Source: JAJVHZ01 sp041395385 (GTDB lineage: Bacteria; Pseudomonadota; Gammaproteobacteria; JAJPIJ01). Taken from it: a DNA stretch of 64,000 bases. The position numbers were made by a program, and so were the translations under genes. The stretch covers positions 62,001 through 126,000 of the forward strand of contig JAWLAN010000006.1 in NCBI GenBank assembly GCA_041395385.1, in the 5' to 3' direction. Shown in pieces: positions 55,567-64,000 of this stretch (its first letter is position 1; each line of letters starts with the position of its first letter). The notes beneath the pieces were generated by a model. The model was not told the origin of the DNA and did not search any database. It worked only from the letters and a program-made list of their open reading frames with translations.

Positions 55567-56424
55567 ATGAACTTTCATGATCGGCCCGTATTCCGCCTCA
55601 ACGGCTTCCTCGCCTTCTTCGTGCTCGCCGGCGTCGTGGCGTGGGCCGTTCACGGCATCGTACAATCCGAGCATCTCGGCCGAACGCCGGTGGTTCACAT
55701 CATCGTGGCCGCGATCGCCTTTTTCGGCCTCAAGGGTCTGTTCCTCCTGAAACCCCGCCAGGGCGCCGTATTCCTCTTTTTCGGCCGCTACGCCGGCGTG
55801 GCCGGCGAGGAAGGCCTGTACTGGACGAATCCTTTCTACAGCAGGACCAAGATCTCCACCCAGCTGAACAACTTCGAGACCAACAAGCTCAAGGTCAACG
55901 AGGCCCACGGCAGTCCGATCGAGATCGCCGCCATTATCGTGTGGCGCGTGCAGGATCTGGCTCAGGCCGAGCTCGCCATCGACGACTACCACACCTTCCT
56001 GAAGACGCAGAGCGAGTCGGCGTTGCGGAACATTGCCTCGACTACCCCGTACACGAGCGCCGACTCGAAGGAGATGTCGCTGGCGCGCAGCAGCGAGCGG
56101 GTGGTCGAACTGCTGCAACAGGAGATCCAGCAACGCGTGAACCAGGCGGGGATCCTCATCGAGGAGGCGCGGATCAGCCATCTGGCCTATGCGCCGGAGA
56201 TCGCCGGGGCGATGCTGCAGGTTCAGCAGGCCAAGGCCATGTTGGCGGCACGCAAGGACATCGTGCTGGCCGCCACCTCCATGGTCGATGACGTCCTGCA
56301 GCACTTCGAGCAGGTGCACGGCCGGGAGGGATTCGACCCGAAGATGAAGGCGGAAATGGCGCGCTCCCTGATGATCATCCTCTGCAGCCAGCGCGAGGCG
56401 CAGCCGGTCCTGAACGCCGTGTGA
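55567..56424 (+). CDS. SPFH/band-7 domain membrane protein
   Basis: 285 residues: two N-terminal hydrophobic helices (FLAFFVLAGVVAWAVHGI and VVHIIVAAIAFFGLKGLFL), then an SPFH domain (VFLFFGRYAGVAGEEGLYW, IEIAAIIVWRVQDLAQAEL) and a helical tail (ERVVELLQQEIQQRV, AMLQVQQAKAMLAARKDIV). Such proteins oligomerise as membrane scaffolds; partner unknown. GGAGAG precedes the ATG. Confidence 0.87.
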   Translation: MNFHDRPVFRLNGFLAFFVLAGVVAWAVHGIVQSEHLGRTPVVHIIVAAIAFFGLKGLFLLKPRQGAVFLFFGRYAGVAGEEGLYWTNPFYSRTKISTQLNNFETNKLKVNEAHGSPIEIAAIIVWRVQDLAQAELAIDDYHTFLKTQSESALRNIASTTPYTSADSKEMSLARSSERVVELLQQEIQQRVNQAGILIEEARISHLAYAPEIAGAMLQVQQAKAMLAARKDIVLAATSMVDDVLQHFEQVHGREGFDPKMKAEMARSLMIILCSQREAQPVLNAV

Positions 56425-56717
56425 CCGCGCGTCGGCCGGCCGTGGCCCCGGCGCGGCCTCGTCTCTCGCGCCCCACCGCCGCTCCGGCTGGCTGGTCGCC
56501 GCGCTCCAGCCGTCCTGTCGCCCCTTGGGCCGACTACCTGCGCGGCGACGATCGCGGATTGCGACCGCCACCGCTCCCACTCCATGCCGACCAACCCCTC
56601 GTCGATCACGCCGGTCATGTCGTCGATCTGGTGTTGCAGCGCATCAACCGAGCGCTAGAATTAGCTGACGACCTGTACGCAGGCCGACGAACCACCAACA
56701 ACGAAAGGCACTCACCC

Positions 56718-57533
56718 ATGGAAATCAACAACAAGGTCGCGGTCATCACCGGCGCGGCCAGCGGCATCGGACGTGCGGTTGCCACCGACCTGGCCAGGAG
56801 AAAGGTGCGCGCCATTGCCATGGTCGACCTGACAGACAAGGTCGACGCCGTGGCCGCGGAGGTGAATGCCGAGGCCGGGGCCGGCATCGCCATCCCGTTC
56901 CGGGGGGACACCACCGATGAGCGCTTCCGCGCCGAGGTGTTCGACACGATCAGCGCCCAGCACGGCCTGGTCAGCATCTGCGTGCCGGCCGCCGGCGTCA
57001 CCCGCGACGATCTCGCCGTGCGCATCGACAAGACCAGCGGCAAGGCGCGCATCTACCCGGCGGAGCTGTTCCGGCAGGTCCTGGAGGTCAACCTGGTGGC
57101 GCCGGTCTACTGGGCGCTGGAGATGGTCGCCCGCATCGCCGAGGACCGCAATGCGCGCGGCCTGAAGCGCTGGGTCCCCGACGAGCGCGTGCAAGGCACG
57201 GTCGTGTTCATCGGCTCGATCTCCTCGCAGGGCAACAAGGGGCAGATCTCCTATGCCAGCACCAAGGCCGGCCTGGAGGGCGCGGCCGCGACGTTGATGA
57301 AAGAGGCGATGTACTACGGCGTGCGCTGCGGCGTCATACACCCGGGCTTCACCGACACGCCGATGGTGCGCGCGCTGGGCGAGGACTACATCAGCAGGCA
57401 GGTGCTACCGTACACGCAGCTCGGCCGACTCATCAGGCCCGAGGAGATTGCCGATGCGATCTGTTTCATGATCGCCAACTCGGCGGTGAGCGGCGAATTG
57501 TGGGCGGACGCGGGCTGGCACCCGCCTGCCTGA
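56718..57533 (+). CDS. Short-chain dehydrogenase/reductase
   Basis: 271 residues of the SDR family. Cofactor loop TGAASGIGRAVA, the AAGV strand-4 motif (VPAAGVTRDD) and the catalytic Ser-Tyr-Lys (GSISSQGN, then SYASTKAG). Substrate unknown; an insertion around KRWVPDERVQG precedes the catalytic strand. AAAGG lies about 12 bases upstream. Alone between the SPFH gene and a bidirectional hairpin; the 293 bases upstream hold nothing I can name. Confidence 0.87.
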   Translation: MEINNKVAVITGAASGIGRAVATDLARRKVRAIAMVDLTDKVDAVAAEVNAEAGAGIAIPFRGDTTDERFRAEVFDTISAQHGLVSICVPAAGVTRDDLAVRIDKTSGKARIYPAELFRQVLEVNLVAPVYWALEMVARIAEDRNARGLKRWVPDERVQGTVVFIGSISSQGNKGQISYASTKAGLEGAAATLMKEAMYYGVRCGVIHPGFTDTPMVRALGEDYISRQVLPYTQLGRLIRPEEIADAICFMIANSAVSGELWADAGWHPPA

Positions 57534-57574
57534 GCTCGCGCGAACGGGCGCAAATTTTACTTCCTGAAACGCGT

Positions 57575-57605
57575 GGGCCCCGCCGGCCATAACCCGGCGG
57601 GGCCC
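57575..57605. terminator. Bidirectional hairpin between convergent genes
   Basis: GGGCCCCGCCGG, seven bases, CCGGCGGGGCCC: a perfect 12-bp GC stem between the convergent SDR and VPLPA-CTERM genes. No T run on either side, so termination is likely but not textbook. Confidence 0.6.
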
Positions 57606-57632
57606 TCCTGCATGTACTGCTGCCGCGTTGCG

Positions 57633-58412
57633 CTACGGACGCGTGGCCTGGCGATGCCCGAGGGCAACCAGGGCGGCGAGCGCGCTCGCCAACAGCAGTA
57701 CGGGCGCCGGCACCGGCACTGCCGCGAGATTCGCAACGGCCGTACCGTTGACGGTGAGATTGTCGATGAGGGTGAATTGCGCGACGTCGTAGGGGACCGT
57801 GAAGGTCACGTTGTTGACCTCTCGCGTGAACACCGATGTCGGATCGGCGAAATAAAGCCGGAACTCGATCGGATCGCTCACGCCGCTGAACGCGCTTCCG
57901 CCAAAGACGTATGAAACTGTCTGCCACGAGCCGCTGTTGATGTTCGCCGTGAGCAGCGCCCCGGAGAGCGCGCCGTTGCCGATCTTGGCGCGCAATTGAA
58001 TCGTGCTGTTCCCGAGGGGAGTCGAGACCGAATCGCGCTTGGCGATGAAAGACAGCGACGTCAGGGTCGTGGTCGAGGCGAACGGCGTCAGGGTGAAGGA
58101 CAGGTAGTCATTCGCCGCGCTGAAGGTACTGTCGGTGACATCGTCGTTGACGAAATAGCTGTAGGGCGGCACGCCCGAGAACGGGTTGGTGCCATGGGTG
58201 AGAGAGCCGGTCGCGCCCATGCCGTGCGCGCTCAGCGTGCTCACCGCGACGCTCGGGTCCGAGGCGCTCGAGGTGACCGATGCCGGCGCCGTGAGCGAAT
58301 TGAATGCGTACTTGGCGAGCACGATCGGAGCGGCGTGCGCCGCCGGGCCTGTTCCCAAGCCGGCGATCAGGGCTGCGGCCAGATACTTTGTCGTGCCCGA
58401 TCCCAATGCCAT
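57633..58412 (-). CDS. Secreted protein with VPLPA/PEP-CTERM-like sorting signal
   Basis: 259 residues: signal peptide (TTKYLAAALIAGLGTGPAAHA), a Ser/Thr/Asn-rich beta-type body and a C-terminal VPVPAPVLLLASALAALVAL followed by GHRQATRP. That tripartite end (motif, hydrophobic helix, basic tail) is the exosortase-type sorting signal, closest to VPLPA-CTERM. Expected on the cell surface or in extracellular polymer. The start MALGSGTTK has AAAGG seven bases upstream. No exosortase is in this window. Body function unknown. Confidence 0.85.
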   Translation of the reverse strand: MALGSGTTKYLAAALIAGLGTGPAAHAAPIVLAKYAFNSLTAPASVTSSASDPSVAVSTLSAHGMGATGSLTHGTNPFSGVPPYSYFVNDDVTDSTFSAANDYLSFTLTPFASTTTLTSLSFIAKRDSVSTPLGNSTIQLRAKIGNGALSGALLTANINSGSWQTVSYVFGGSAFSGVSDPIEFRLYFADPTSVFTREVNNVTFTVPYDVAQFTLIDNLTVNGTAVANLAAVPVPAPVLLLASALAALVALGHRQATRP

Positions 58413-58867
58413 GAATTGCCTTTCTCGCGAGCGCCAGTGCGCGGTCGACCTACGACATCTTGCGTGCCTCATGCTCGGTCGGCGCCACACTTAGTGCAAA
58501 CGCCGAGCACGTAATGTCAGGCTTTTGACAAGCGCCGCCCCTCAGGGCCGGCAGATTTCCCCGGTGCCCGGAATAACCGACTGATTTGTAAGCCCAGGCC
58601 AGGCAGGACTCCATGCCCGTGGCGTCGAGTTCGTGGCGCATGCGCGCGTGTATGTGACGGGATTCACAGGGGAAAACGGCCATCCGCGAGCTGTTTGCCG
58701 CCCGTCGTGGCGGCGCGGCATGTGAGCCAGTGCGCATTACCGTAAAGCGGCGCGCCTCGCGGGGCCGTAGACGCGAAGGCTAGCGGCCAGGTGATGACCG
58801 GCACGCAGACCGTACGCCTCTACGCGCCGGGCCTCGATCGCCCACGGGCCGGCGCCACTCCGCGACT
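58413..58867 (-). other. Intergenic region upstream of the sorting-signal gene
   Basis: 455 bases with no gene that I can support on either strand. A sigma-54-like site lies 83 bases upstream of the sorting-signal gene start. The rest shows no repeat or RNA gene I recognise. Confidence 0.45.
58495..58511 (-). promoter_or_regulatory. Sigma-54-like promoter candidate
   Basis: GTGCTCGGCGTTTGCA on the minus strand keeps the TTTGCA -12 box and most of the -24 box at correct spacing, but the near-invariant -24 GG reads TG. PEP-CTERM genes are often under RpoN and PrsR, which makes it worth noting; weak. Confidence 0.28.
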
Positions 58868-59164
58868 TCAGGGGCTCCCGCCGGTTGCCCGGAACGGGAC
58901 GACCACGCCGCCGCGGGCGCTTCCCGCCCGGGCACCCGTCCGGCTGCCGGAACAGAATCTTTCGGTCCACTGCTCCTGCAGCCGAGGCAGGGCCGTCCGC
59001 AGTCGCGGCGGTAGATCCGCCTCGCAGCGCCGCAGCTGCTCGAGGTGATGCACGACGGCGTCGGCGATGACCGCGCGTCGCTGGATCGTGAACTGCGTCA
59101 TCAGGAAGAGTGTCGCCGCCATCAGGATGTCGGGGTCCTGCGGGAGCCGCGTTTGGTCGATCAT
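58868..59164 (-). CDS. Small hypothetical protein next to a Fur-box-like site
   Basis: 98 residues. The first 65 (MIDQTRLPQDPDILMAATLF, then LEQLRRCEADLPPRLRTALP, RLQEQW) look like a compact helical protein; the last 30 are low complexity. GAGGA lies seven bases before the ATG, supporting real translation. I do not recognise the family. Divergent from the aminotransferase gene across a 228-bp gap that contains the Fur-like site. Confidence 0.6.
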   Translation of the reverse strand: MIDQTRLPQDPDILMAATLFLMTQFTIQRRAVIADAVVHHLEQLRRCEADLPPRLRTALPRLQEQWTERFCSGSRTGARAGSARGGVVVPFRATGGSP

Positions 59165-59216
59165 GGGCTTTCCTCAATGTCGTCTTGCAGTCGTACCCTG
59201 CCGCAAAGGAGTGTAA

Positions 59217-59237
59217 TGCGACTCATTCTCATTCGCA
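59217..59237. promoter_or_regulatory. Fur-box-like operator
   Basis: Reads TGCGAATGAGAATGAGTCGCA on the minus strand, given here in two parts: TGCGA arms, 11-base centre. The arms TGCGA/TCGCA are perfect, and the AATGAGAATGA centre matches the ferric-uptake-regulator consensus well. It sits about 53 bases before the small gene and 156 before the aminotransferase gene, so either could be iron-regulated. Confidence 0.55.
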
Positions 59238-59392
59238 ATGGTCAGTTTACGGCCCCCCCTTTACGCAATCCAGGCCGCGGCGCGCCGTCAAGGGCGGAAC
59301 CGACCGCCTTGGGACACCGCCACATCGGCCTGGCGGCCGGCCCTTGAACCGGGCGCGCGATCGCCGAGGCGGGGCCTGATTTTGATTTTTCC

Positions 59393-60829
59393 GTGGCGAG
59401 CACGCACCATGAGTCTCAAGATATCAATCACCTGCTCGGCGGTGCGCTGCGGCGGGCGGGGGACCCCTCATTGACAGCCACAGACCTGAATCGCGCTGCC
59501 GCGCGCCTGTACGAGCGCGAAACCCGGCATTACCAGGCCGCACGCCCCGGCTCGGCCGCCCTTGCGGCACGCGCTCGCGAGCATTTTCTCTACGGAGTGC
59601 CGATGCACTGGATGGCGGATTGGCCGATGCCGCATCCGCTGTTCATCGCCAGCGCACAGGGCGTGACCGTCACCGACGTCGACGGGCATCGATATACGGA
59701 CTTCTGCCTGGGCGACACCGGGGCCATGTTCGGCCATGCACCCGCAGCGGTGGCGCGTGCAATCGCCGAGCAATCCCAGCGGGGTCTCACGGTCATGCTG
59801 CCGACAGCCGACGCCATCCCGGTGGGTACGGAGCTGGCGCGCCGCTTCGGTCTGCCGTACTGGCAGGTCACCGCGACCGCGACCGACGCCAACCGCGCGG
59901 CGCTGCGCTGGGCGCGTGCGGTCACCGGCCGCAAGGTCATATTGGTCTTCAACGGCTGCTACCACGGCGCCGTCGACGACGCGATGGTGCGGCTGTCGGG
60001 AGGCCGGACTGTTCCCCGTGGCGGCCTGCTCGGCCAGGTCTACGACCTCAGCGAGTACAGTCGGGTCATTGAATTCAACGACGTCGGCGCGCTGGAGCGG
60101 GCGCTCGGGGGCGGTGACGTCGCCGCGGTGCTCGCCGAGCCCGCCATGACCAATTGCGGAATGGTGCTCCCGCAGCCCGGGTATCACGAAACGCTGCGCC
60201 AGCTCACGCGCCGATACGGCACGCCGCTCATCATCGATGAGACCCACACGATCAGCACGGGTCCGGGCGGCTATACGCGCGCCGTCGGACTCGAGCCGGA
60301 TTTCCTCGTGCTCGGCAAGCCTGTCGCCGGCGGCCTGCCGTGCGCTGTTTACGGTTTCACGGCGGAAATGGCGGCCCGCATGCCGGCGGCGCGCAATTCG
60401 GTGCCGCACGGCCACAGCGGCATCGGGACTACGCTGTCGGCCAACGCGCTGGCGCTGCGCGCGATGCGGGTGAATCTCGAGTCGGTGATGACCGAACAGG
60501 CGTATCGACACATGATCCCGCTCGCGGAGCATCTCGCCGGCGAGCTGCACGCCGTATTCGACGTCGCGGGCGTCCCGTGGTCGGTGACGCAGATCGGAGC
60601 CCGTTGCGAATTCCAGTTCTGCCGCGCGCCGCCACGCAACGGCTCGGAGGCCGAGGCGGCGATGAATCCCGCGCTCGAGTCCGCGATCCACCTGTACCTG
60701 CTCAACCGGGGCGTTATCATCACGCCTTTCCACAACATGATGTTGGTGGCGCCCGACACCCAGCCGGGAGACGTGGAAAGGCTGGTCACGGCGCTGCGCG
60801 ACTGCATACACGAACTGCTGACACCATGA
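59393..60829 (+). CDS. Class III (PLP-dependent) aminotransferase
   Basis: 478 residues resembling the glutamate-1-semialdehyde aminomutase/omega-transaminase branch. Visible: GDTGAMFGHAP, VFNGCYHGAVDD, the PLP-ring aspartate in LIIDETHTI, and the Schiff-base lysine K309 in VLGKPVAGG. GTG start with no clear ribosome site, so the N-terminus is uncertain. Its stop overlaps the next start (ATGA), coupling it to a glutamine-synthetase-like gene. It may transaminate an amine whose gamma-glutamyl form that enzyme makes; inferred. Confidence 0.85.
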   Translation: MASTHHESQDINHLLGGALRRAGDPSLTATDLNRAAARLYERETRHYQAARPGSAALAARAREHFLYGVPMHWMADWPMPHPLFIASAQGVTVTDVDGHRYTDFCLGDTGAMFGHAPAAVARAIAEQSQRGLTVMLPTADAIPVGTELARRFGLPYWQVTATATDANRAALRWARAVTGRKVILVFNGCYHGAVDDAMVRLSGGRTVPRGGLLGQVYDLSEYSRVIEFNDVGALERALGGGDVAAVLAEPAMTNCGMVLPQPGYHETLRQLTRRYGTPLIIDETHTISTGPGGYTRAVGLEPDFLVLGKPVAGGLPCAVYGFTAEMAARMPAARNSVPHGHSGIGTTLSANALALRAMRVNLESVMTEQAYRHMIPLAEHLAGELHAVFDVAGVPWSVTQIGARCEFQFCRAPPRNGSEAEAAMNPALESAIHLYLLNRGVIITPFHNMMLVAPDTQPGDVERLVTALRDCIHELLTP

Positions 60830-62220
60830 CTTCCGATCTGGATCTGGCCACGAACGACGCACACGAACTGGAATGCGGGGAGTTCCTCGCCCGACATCCC
60901 GACATCCGCGCCGCTGACATCCTCATCTGCGATCCGGGCGGCGTGCTGCGCGGCAAGCGGTTACGGCGGCACGAGCTGGAGGCCATCTATCGCAACGGCC
61001 GCATGCTCTCCAGCTCGATCATGAGTCTGTCGTTCACCGGCGAGGACGTGGAGGAGACCGGACTGGTCTGGGACGTCGGCGATGCCGACTGTCTGGCAAG
61101 GCCCGTTCCCGGGACGCTGGTGCGCGTGCCGTGGTCGGGCTATCCGCTCGCGCAGCTGCTGCTCATGTTCGACGCCGAGGAAGGCATGCCTGCGGCCACG
61201 GCCGACCCACGCCTCGTCCTGAATCGCGTGGTCGCCGGCATGCGGGCCGATGGACTGTTCCCGGACGTCGCCGCCGAGCTGGAGTTCTATCTGTTCGGCA
61301 AGGACAACGGCCAGGATGGCAGGCCGGTGCCCGCGCAGCCGCCGGGCGCCGCCCGCCGCACGCGGCAGACGGACGTGTACAGCGTCGCCGAGCTGGTGGA
61401 CTTCGCGCCGTTTCTGGAGACGCTGTACGACTGCTGCCGCATTCAGGGCATCCCCGCCGAGACGGCGATCTCGGAATACGCGCCGGGGCAGCTGGAGATC
61501 ACGCTCACGCATCGCGGCGACGCGCTGCGCGCCATGGACGAGGCCGTGATGTACAAACGCGCGGTCAAGGGCGTCGCCGCGGACCTGGGCATGCGCGCCA
61601 GCTTCATGGCCAAGCCGTTCAGCAACCAGGCAGGCAGCGGATTTCACTTTCACGCCAGCGTGACCGATGAGCGGGGCCGCAACCTGTTCGCCACCGGCGA
61701 TCCGCTCTCCCACCCTCTCCTGCGCCATGCCGTCGGCGGCCTGCTGCACACGATGCACGATGCATTCGCGATCTTCGCGCCCAACGGCAACTCCTATCGC
61801 CGCTTCCGCCACAACAGCTACGCGCCGGTGCTCCCGACGTGGGGCTACAACAACCGCACGGTGTCGGTGCGCATCCCGCGCGGACCCGCGAACGCCTGCC
61901 ACGTGGAGCATCGCGTGTGCGGCGCGGACGCCAACCCCTACCTGGTCGCGGCCGCGGTGCTCGCGGGCATGCATTACGGCATACGCAACCGCATCGACCC
62001 CGGTCCGGCGGTCGCCGGCGACGGATATCTCGCCGAAGGGGCGCCGCTGCCGACCACCTGGCTGCACGCGCTCGACATCATGGCGAAGTCACAGTTCATC
62101 GCCGAGTACCTGGGCGAGGGATTCCGCAAGGTGTTTACCGCGATCAAGCGCAAGGAGGCCGAGATCTTCCTGGGCGAGGTCACCGCGCTGGACTACGACT
62201 GGTACCTGCGCGATGCGTGA
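60826..62220 (+). CDS. Glutamine synthetase-family ligase (PuuA-like)
   Basis: 464 residues with the GS fold: ELEFYLFG, GQLEITL, AGSGFHFHASV, the ATP/substrate loop FAPNGNSYRRF, and RIPRGPANACHVEHRVCGADANPY split across its arginine and glutamate ligands. Length and lack of the adenylylation-site region point to the gamma-glutamylpolyamine/amine synthetase (PuuA-like) group rather than assimilatory GlnA. Coupled by ATGA to the aminotransferase. Substrate not determinable. Confidence 0.87.
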   Translation: MTSDLDLATNDAHELECGEFLARHPDIRAADILICDPGGVLRGKRLRRHELEAIYRNGRMLSSSIMSLSFTGEDVEETGLVWDVGDADCLARPVPGTLVRVPWSGYPLAQLLLMFDAEEGMPAATADPRLVLNRVVAGMRADGLFPDVAAELEFYLFGKDNGQDGRPVPAQPPGAARRTRQTDVYSVAELVDFAPFLETLYDCCRIQGIPAETAISEYAPGQLEITLTHRGDALRAMDEAVMYKRAVKGVAADLGMRASFMAKPFSNQAGSGFHFHASVTDERGRNLFATGDPLSHPLLRHAVGGLLHTMHDAFAIFAPNGNSYRRFRHNSYAPVLPTWGYNNRTVSVRIPRGPANACHVEHRVCGADANPYLVAAAVLAGMHYGIRNRIDPGPAVAGDGYLAEGAPLPTTWLHALDIMAKSQFIAEYLGEGFRKVFTAIKRKEAEIFLGEVTALDYDWYLRDA

Positions 62221-62266
62221 TGCGCCATTGCCCCGGCGCGGACGGCGCGCACTGGCGGGATGAACG

Positions 62267-63028
62267 CTACTCGCGCAGGATGCGGCGCTTCTTCAGGACA
62301 CGCACGAGCACGGCCGCGGCGATGAGGACGGCGGCCGCGGCGAGCAGCCCGCCCGCTGCAACCCCGCTCCATGCGGAGCCATGCACGATCCGCTCGTAGG
62401 CGACCAGCAGCAGGCACATGATCATCCAGGTGCAGGCGCTCGCGTAGTCCTTCATCAGCACCCGGCGCCAGTTGAACGCCATGCCCTGCATCGTCGCCCG
62501 CAGTCCGCGCAGTCGCGGCCACCAGCGAGGCACGCGCGCGCAATAGGCGGCGTATTCCTCCCCGAAGCGGGCATAGAGGTAGGTCTCCTCGGCGGCGACG
62601 ATCGCGAGGTACGCGGACAGGAAATACAGGCCGCCGATCAGATACACCCAGGGACTGTTGTGTATGAGGAACATGCCGGCAAGGATGAGCAGATTGCCGT
62701 CATAGAGCGGATTGCGCGCGTGCGCGAAGAAGCCCTCGGTCACCAGTCGATCGGCGTGGACCTGCTTGTTAAGGCCGCCGCGCTTGATGTACGCGTAGCC
62801 GATGACGGCGGCGCGCAGCGCCTGCCCGCCCATCGCCACGAGGAACCCCGCCAGATCGAGCCACAGGTCGCTGGCGAAGCTGCCGCCGGCCAGGCGCGGA
62901 CGGAAGCCAAGGAACAGGGCCAGCATCACCAGCGGGAAGACGACGTTGCGGTACTTGAACAGCCAGTTGCCGTACCCGACGAACCACGGCCACGGTGAGC
63001 CGATGCGCGCGGGAGGGACGGTGGCCAT
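62267..63028 (-). CDS. Isoprenylcysteine carboxyl methyltransferase-family (PEMT-like) membrane protein
   Basis: 253 residues with five to six hydrophobic helices. The C-terminal half carries the ICMT/PEMT signature: VTEGFFAHARNPLYDGNLLI, then EETYLYARFGEEYAAYCARV, which bind SAM at the membrane. The final helices (residues 195-245) are extra. Substrate unknown. Follows cmoA by 28 bases on the same strand. Confidence 0.82.
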   Translation of the reverse strand: MATVPPARIGSPWPWFVGYGNWLFKYRNVVFPLVMLALFLGFRPRLAGGSFASDLWLDLAGFLVAMGGQALRAAVIGYAYIKRGGLNKQVHADRLVTEGFFAHARNPLYDGNLLILAGMFLIHNSPWVYLIGGLYFLSAYLAIVAAEETYLYARFGEEYAAYCARVPRWWPRLRGLRATMQGMAFNWRRVLMKDYASACTWMIMCLLLVAYERIVHGSAWSGVAAGGLLAAAAVLIAAAVLVRVLKKRRILRE

Positions 63029-63056
63029 TCCTACTGAGATTCCGGCGTCGGGGCGG

Positions 63057-63857
63057 CTACTTGACCGCCACGAGCCCGGCGAAGTTGTACCAGCGGAAGA
63101 ATTCCTCGACGTACTTGAAGCCGACCGCGCGCAGCAACTCGCGGTTTTCCTCGGGGCGGTACGGAATTAGCACGTTTTCAAGAGCCTCGCGCTTCTGCGC
63201 GATCTCGGTCTCGGAATAGCCGTTGCGGCGTTTCATGTCGTAGTAGTAGCGGATGAACAGACGGTTGAGCAGGCTGTCGGACATCGTCTGCTTCTCCACC
63301 AGGATGAGGCAGCCCTGCTCCTGCAGTCCCTCGTACACGTGGCGCACGACACGCTCCCGGTAAAGCGGCCGGACGAATTGCAGGGTGAGGTTCATGACCA
63401 CGACCGAGGCGTTCTCGACCACGAATTCCTTGTTCAGGTCGGCCAGCCGCAGCTCGTAGGAGCGGCGCACGCCGTGCGCCTCGATCTTCTCGCGCGCCTT
63501 GTCCAGCATGTCAGCGGAGTTGTCCACGCCCACGAATCGCACTCCCTGGCTGACCACCGGGTCCAGATACAGCAGCGTCGTGGCGGTCGAACAGCCGAGG
63601 TCGTAGAGATTGGTCCCGTCGACGGCGAAATCGGCGGCGAGCTCGCCGGTCATTCGCTGCATCTCCTCGTAGAACGGCACGGAGCGGCTGACCATGTTGT
63701 CGAAGACGGCGGCCGTCCTCTGGTCGAACCGGAAATCTGAGGCGCCGGAGACCTCCGCGGAAAACAGCTGATCGCGGCCGTCATCGCGCACCGAGGAGGC
63801 CTTCAGTTCCTCGGCCTTCAACGGCGCCACCTTGCTGCTGTCGCGACCGACGCTCAT
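63057..63857 (-). CDS. cmoA: Carboxy-SAM synthase
   Basis: Converts SAM and prephenate to carboxy-SAM for the cmo5U34 wobble modification of tRNAs. 266 residues with DQLFSAEVSGASDFRFDQ, YDLGCSTATTLLYLD, VGVDNSADMLDKA, VVMNLTLQFV and RRNGYSETEIAQKREALENV. An N-terminal 25-residue extension precedes the usual start. cmoB is not within the window. No gene is evident in the remaining 143 bases. Confidence 0.94.
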   Translation of the reverse strand: MSVGRDSSKVAPLKAEELKASSVRDDGRDQLFSAEVSGASDFRFDQRTAAVFDNMVSRSVPFYEEMQRMTGELAADFAVDGTNLYDLGCSTATTLLYLDPVVSQGVRFVGVDNSADMLDKAREKIEAHGVRRSYELRLADLNKEFVVENASVVVMNLTLQFVRPLYRERVVRHVYEGLQEQGCLILVEKQTMSDSLLNRLFIRYYYDMKRRNGYSETEIAQKREALENVLIPYRPEENRELLRAVGFKYVEEFFRWYNFAGLVAVK

Positions 63858-64000
63858 GGGAGTTCCCGGAATGCTGACCTGATGCTCGTTGACTGCCTGC
63901 CGTGGGCCGAGAAGTCTAACACAGCCCCTGCCCTGCCCGGCGGCGTCCCGCGGCGGCGGGGCCGGGCGTACAGTCGGAGGCCGACTTTCTGCTATCCTAG

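Overview
The window is GC-rich chromosomal DNA from a proteobacterium, most likely a free-living, flagellated gammaproteobacterium. The best evidence is gene order: pyrG-kdsA-eno-ftsB-ispD-ispF, trpS-scpA-scpB-rluB, clpS-clpA, and yciB-yciI-bolA. cmoA, a two-domain ArgA and a VPLPA/PEP-CTERM-type surface protein fit the same group. I see no tRNA, rRNA, CRISPR array, insertion sequence or prophage. Nearly everything is core or metabolic chromosome.

Layout, left to right. (1) 0-5.4 kb: the 5' part of tpiA, a small DUF2061 membrane protein, then a polyhydroxyalkanoate-type block of patatin-like lipase, PHA synthase and acyl-CoA synthetase. (2) 5.5-12 kb, minus strand: a chain from a YciO-family protein through a membrane protein, a site-2 protease, trpS, scpA, scpB and rluB to an endonuclease III homologue. 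(3) 12.2-15.3 kb, plus strand: yciB, yciI, bolA, an orphan DpnA-like adenine methyltransferase and dapE. yciI, bolA and dapE are all broken by small indels that look like sequence errors. (4) 15.3-31.3 kb, minus strand: a chemosensory cluster read as cheY-cheA-cheW-mcp-mcp-STAS-cheR-cheD-cheB-mcp-STAS-response regulator/phosphatase. It resembles the Pseudomonas che2 (F7) set joined to an HsbA/HsbR-like partner-switching pair. A near-consensus sigma-28 promoter precedes cheY, and two more sigma-28-like sites lie inside the cluster. (5) 31.3-37.6 kb: a methyltransferase, icd, aceA and aceB (isocitrate branch point and glyoxylate shunt), with a divergent LysR regulator. (6) 37.6-44.8 kb: clpS-clpA, argA, argE and ilvD. 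(7) 44.8-53.2 kb: a lytic transglycosylase, pgpA, ispF-ispD-ftsB, eno, kdsA, pyrG and a DMT transporter. (8) 53.7-64 kb: fhs, an SPFH protein, an SDR, the VPLPA-CTERM protein, a small gene beside a Fur-box-like site, an aminotransferase/glutamine-synthetase pair, a membrane methyltransferase and cmoA.

How the genes work together: PHA synthesis, acyl-CoA activation and the glyoxylate shunt suggest storage and use of fatty acids or acetate. The chemosensory block carries an Aer-like PAS receptor with a zinc-binding CZB domain and is probably expressed with the flagellar sigma-28 regulon. Its terminal STAS and phosphatase pair may feed back on that sigma factor.

Quality caveat: six genes carry frameshifts. 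Several lie in homopolymer or dinucleotide runs, and about ten are packed into roughly 0.5 kb of dapE. A 33-base poly-C/poly-G run sits exactly at the cheY/cheA junction. I read most of these as sequencing or assembly errors, but the poly-G run deserves direct checking.
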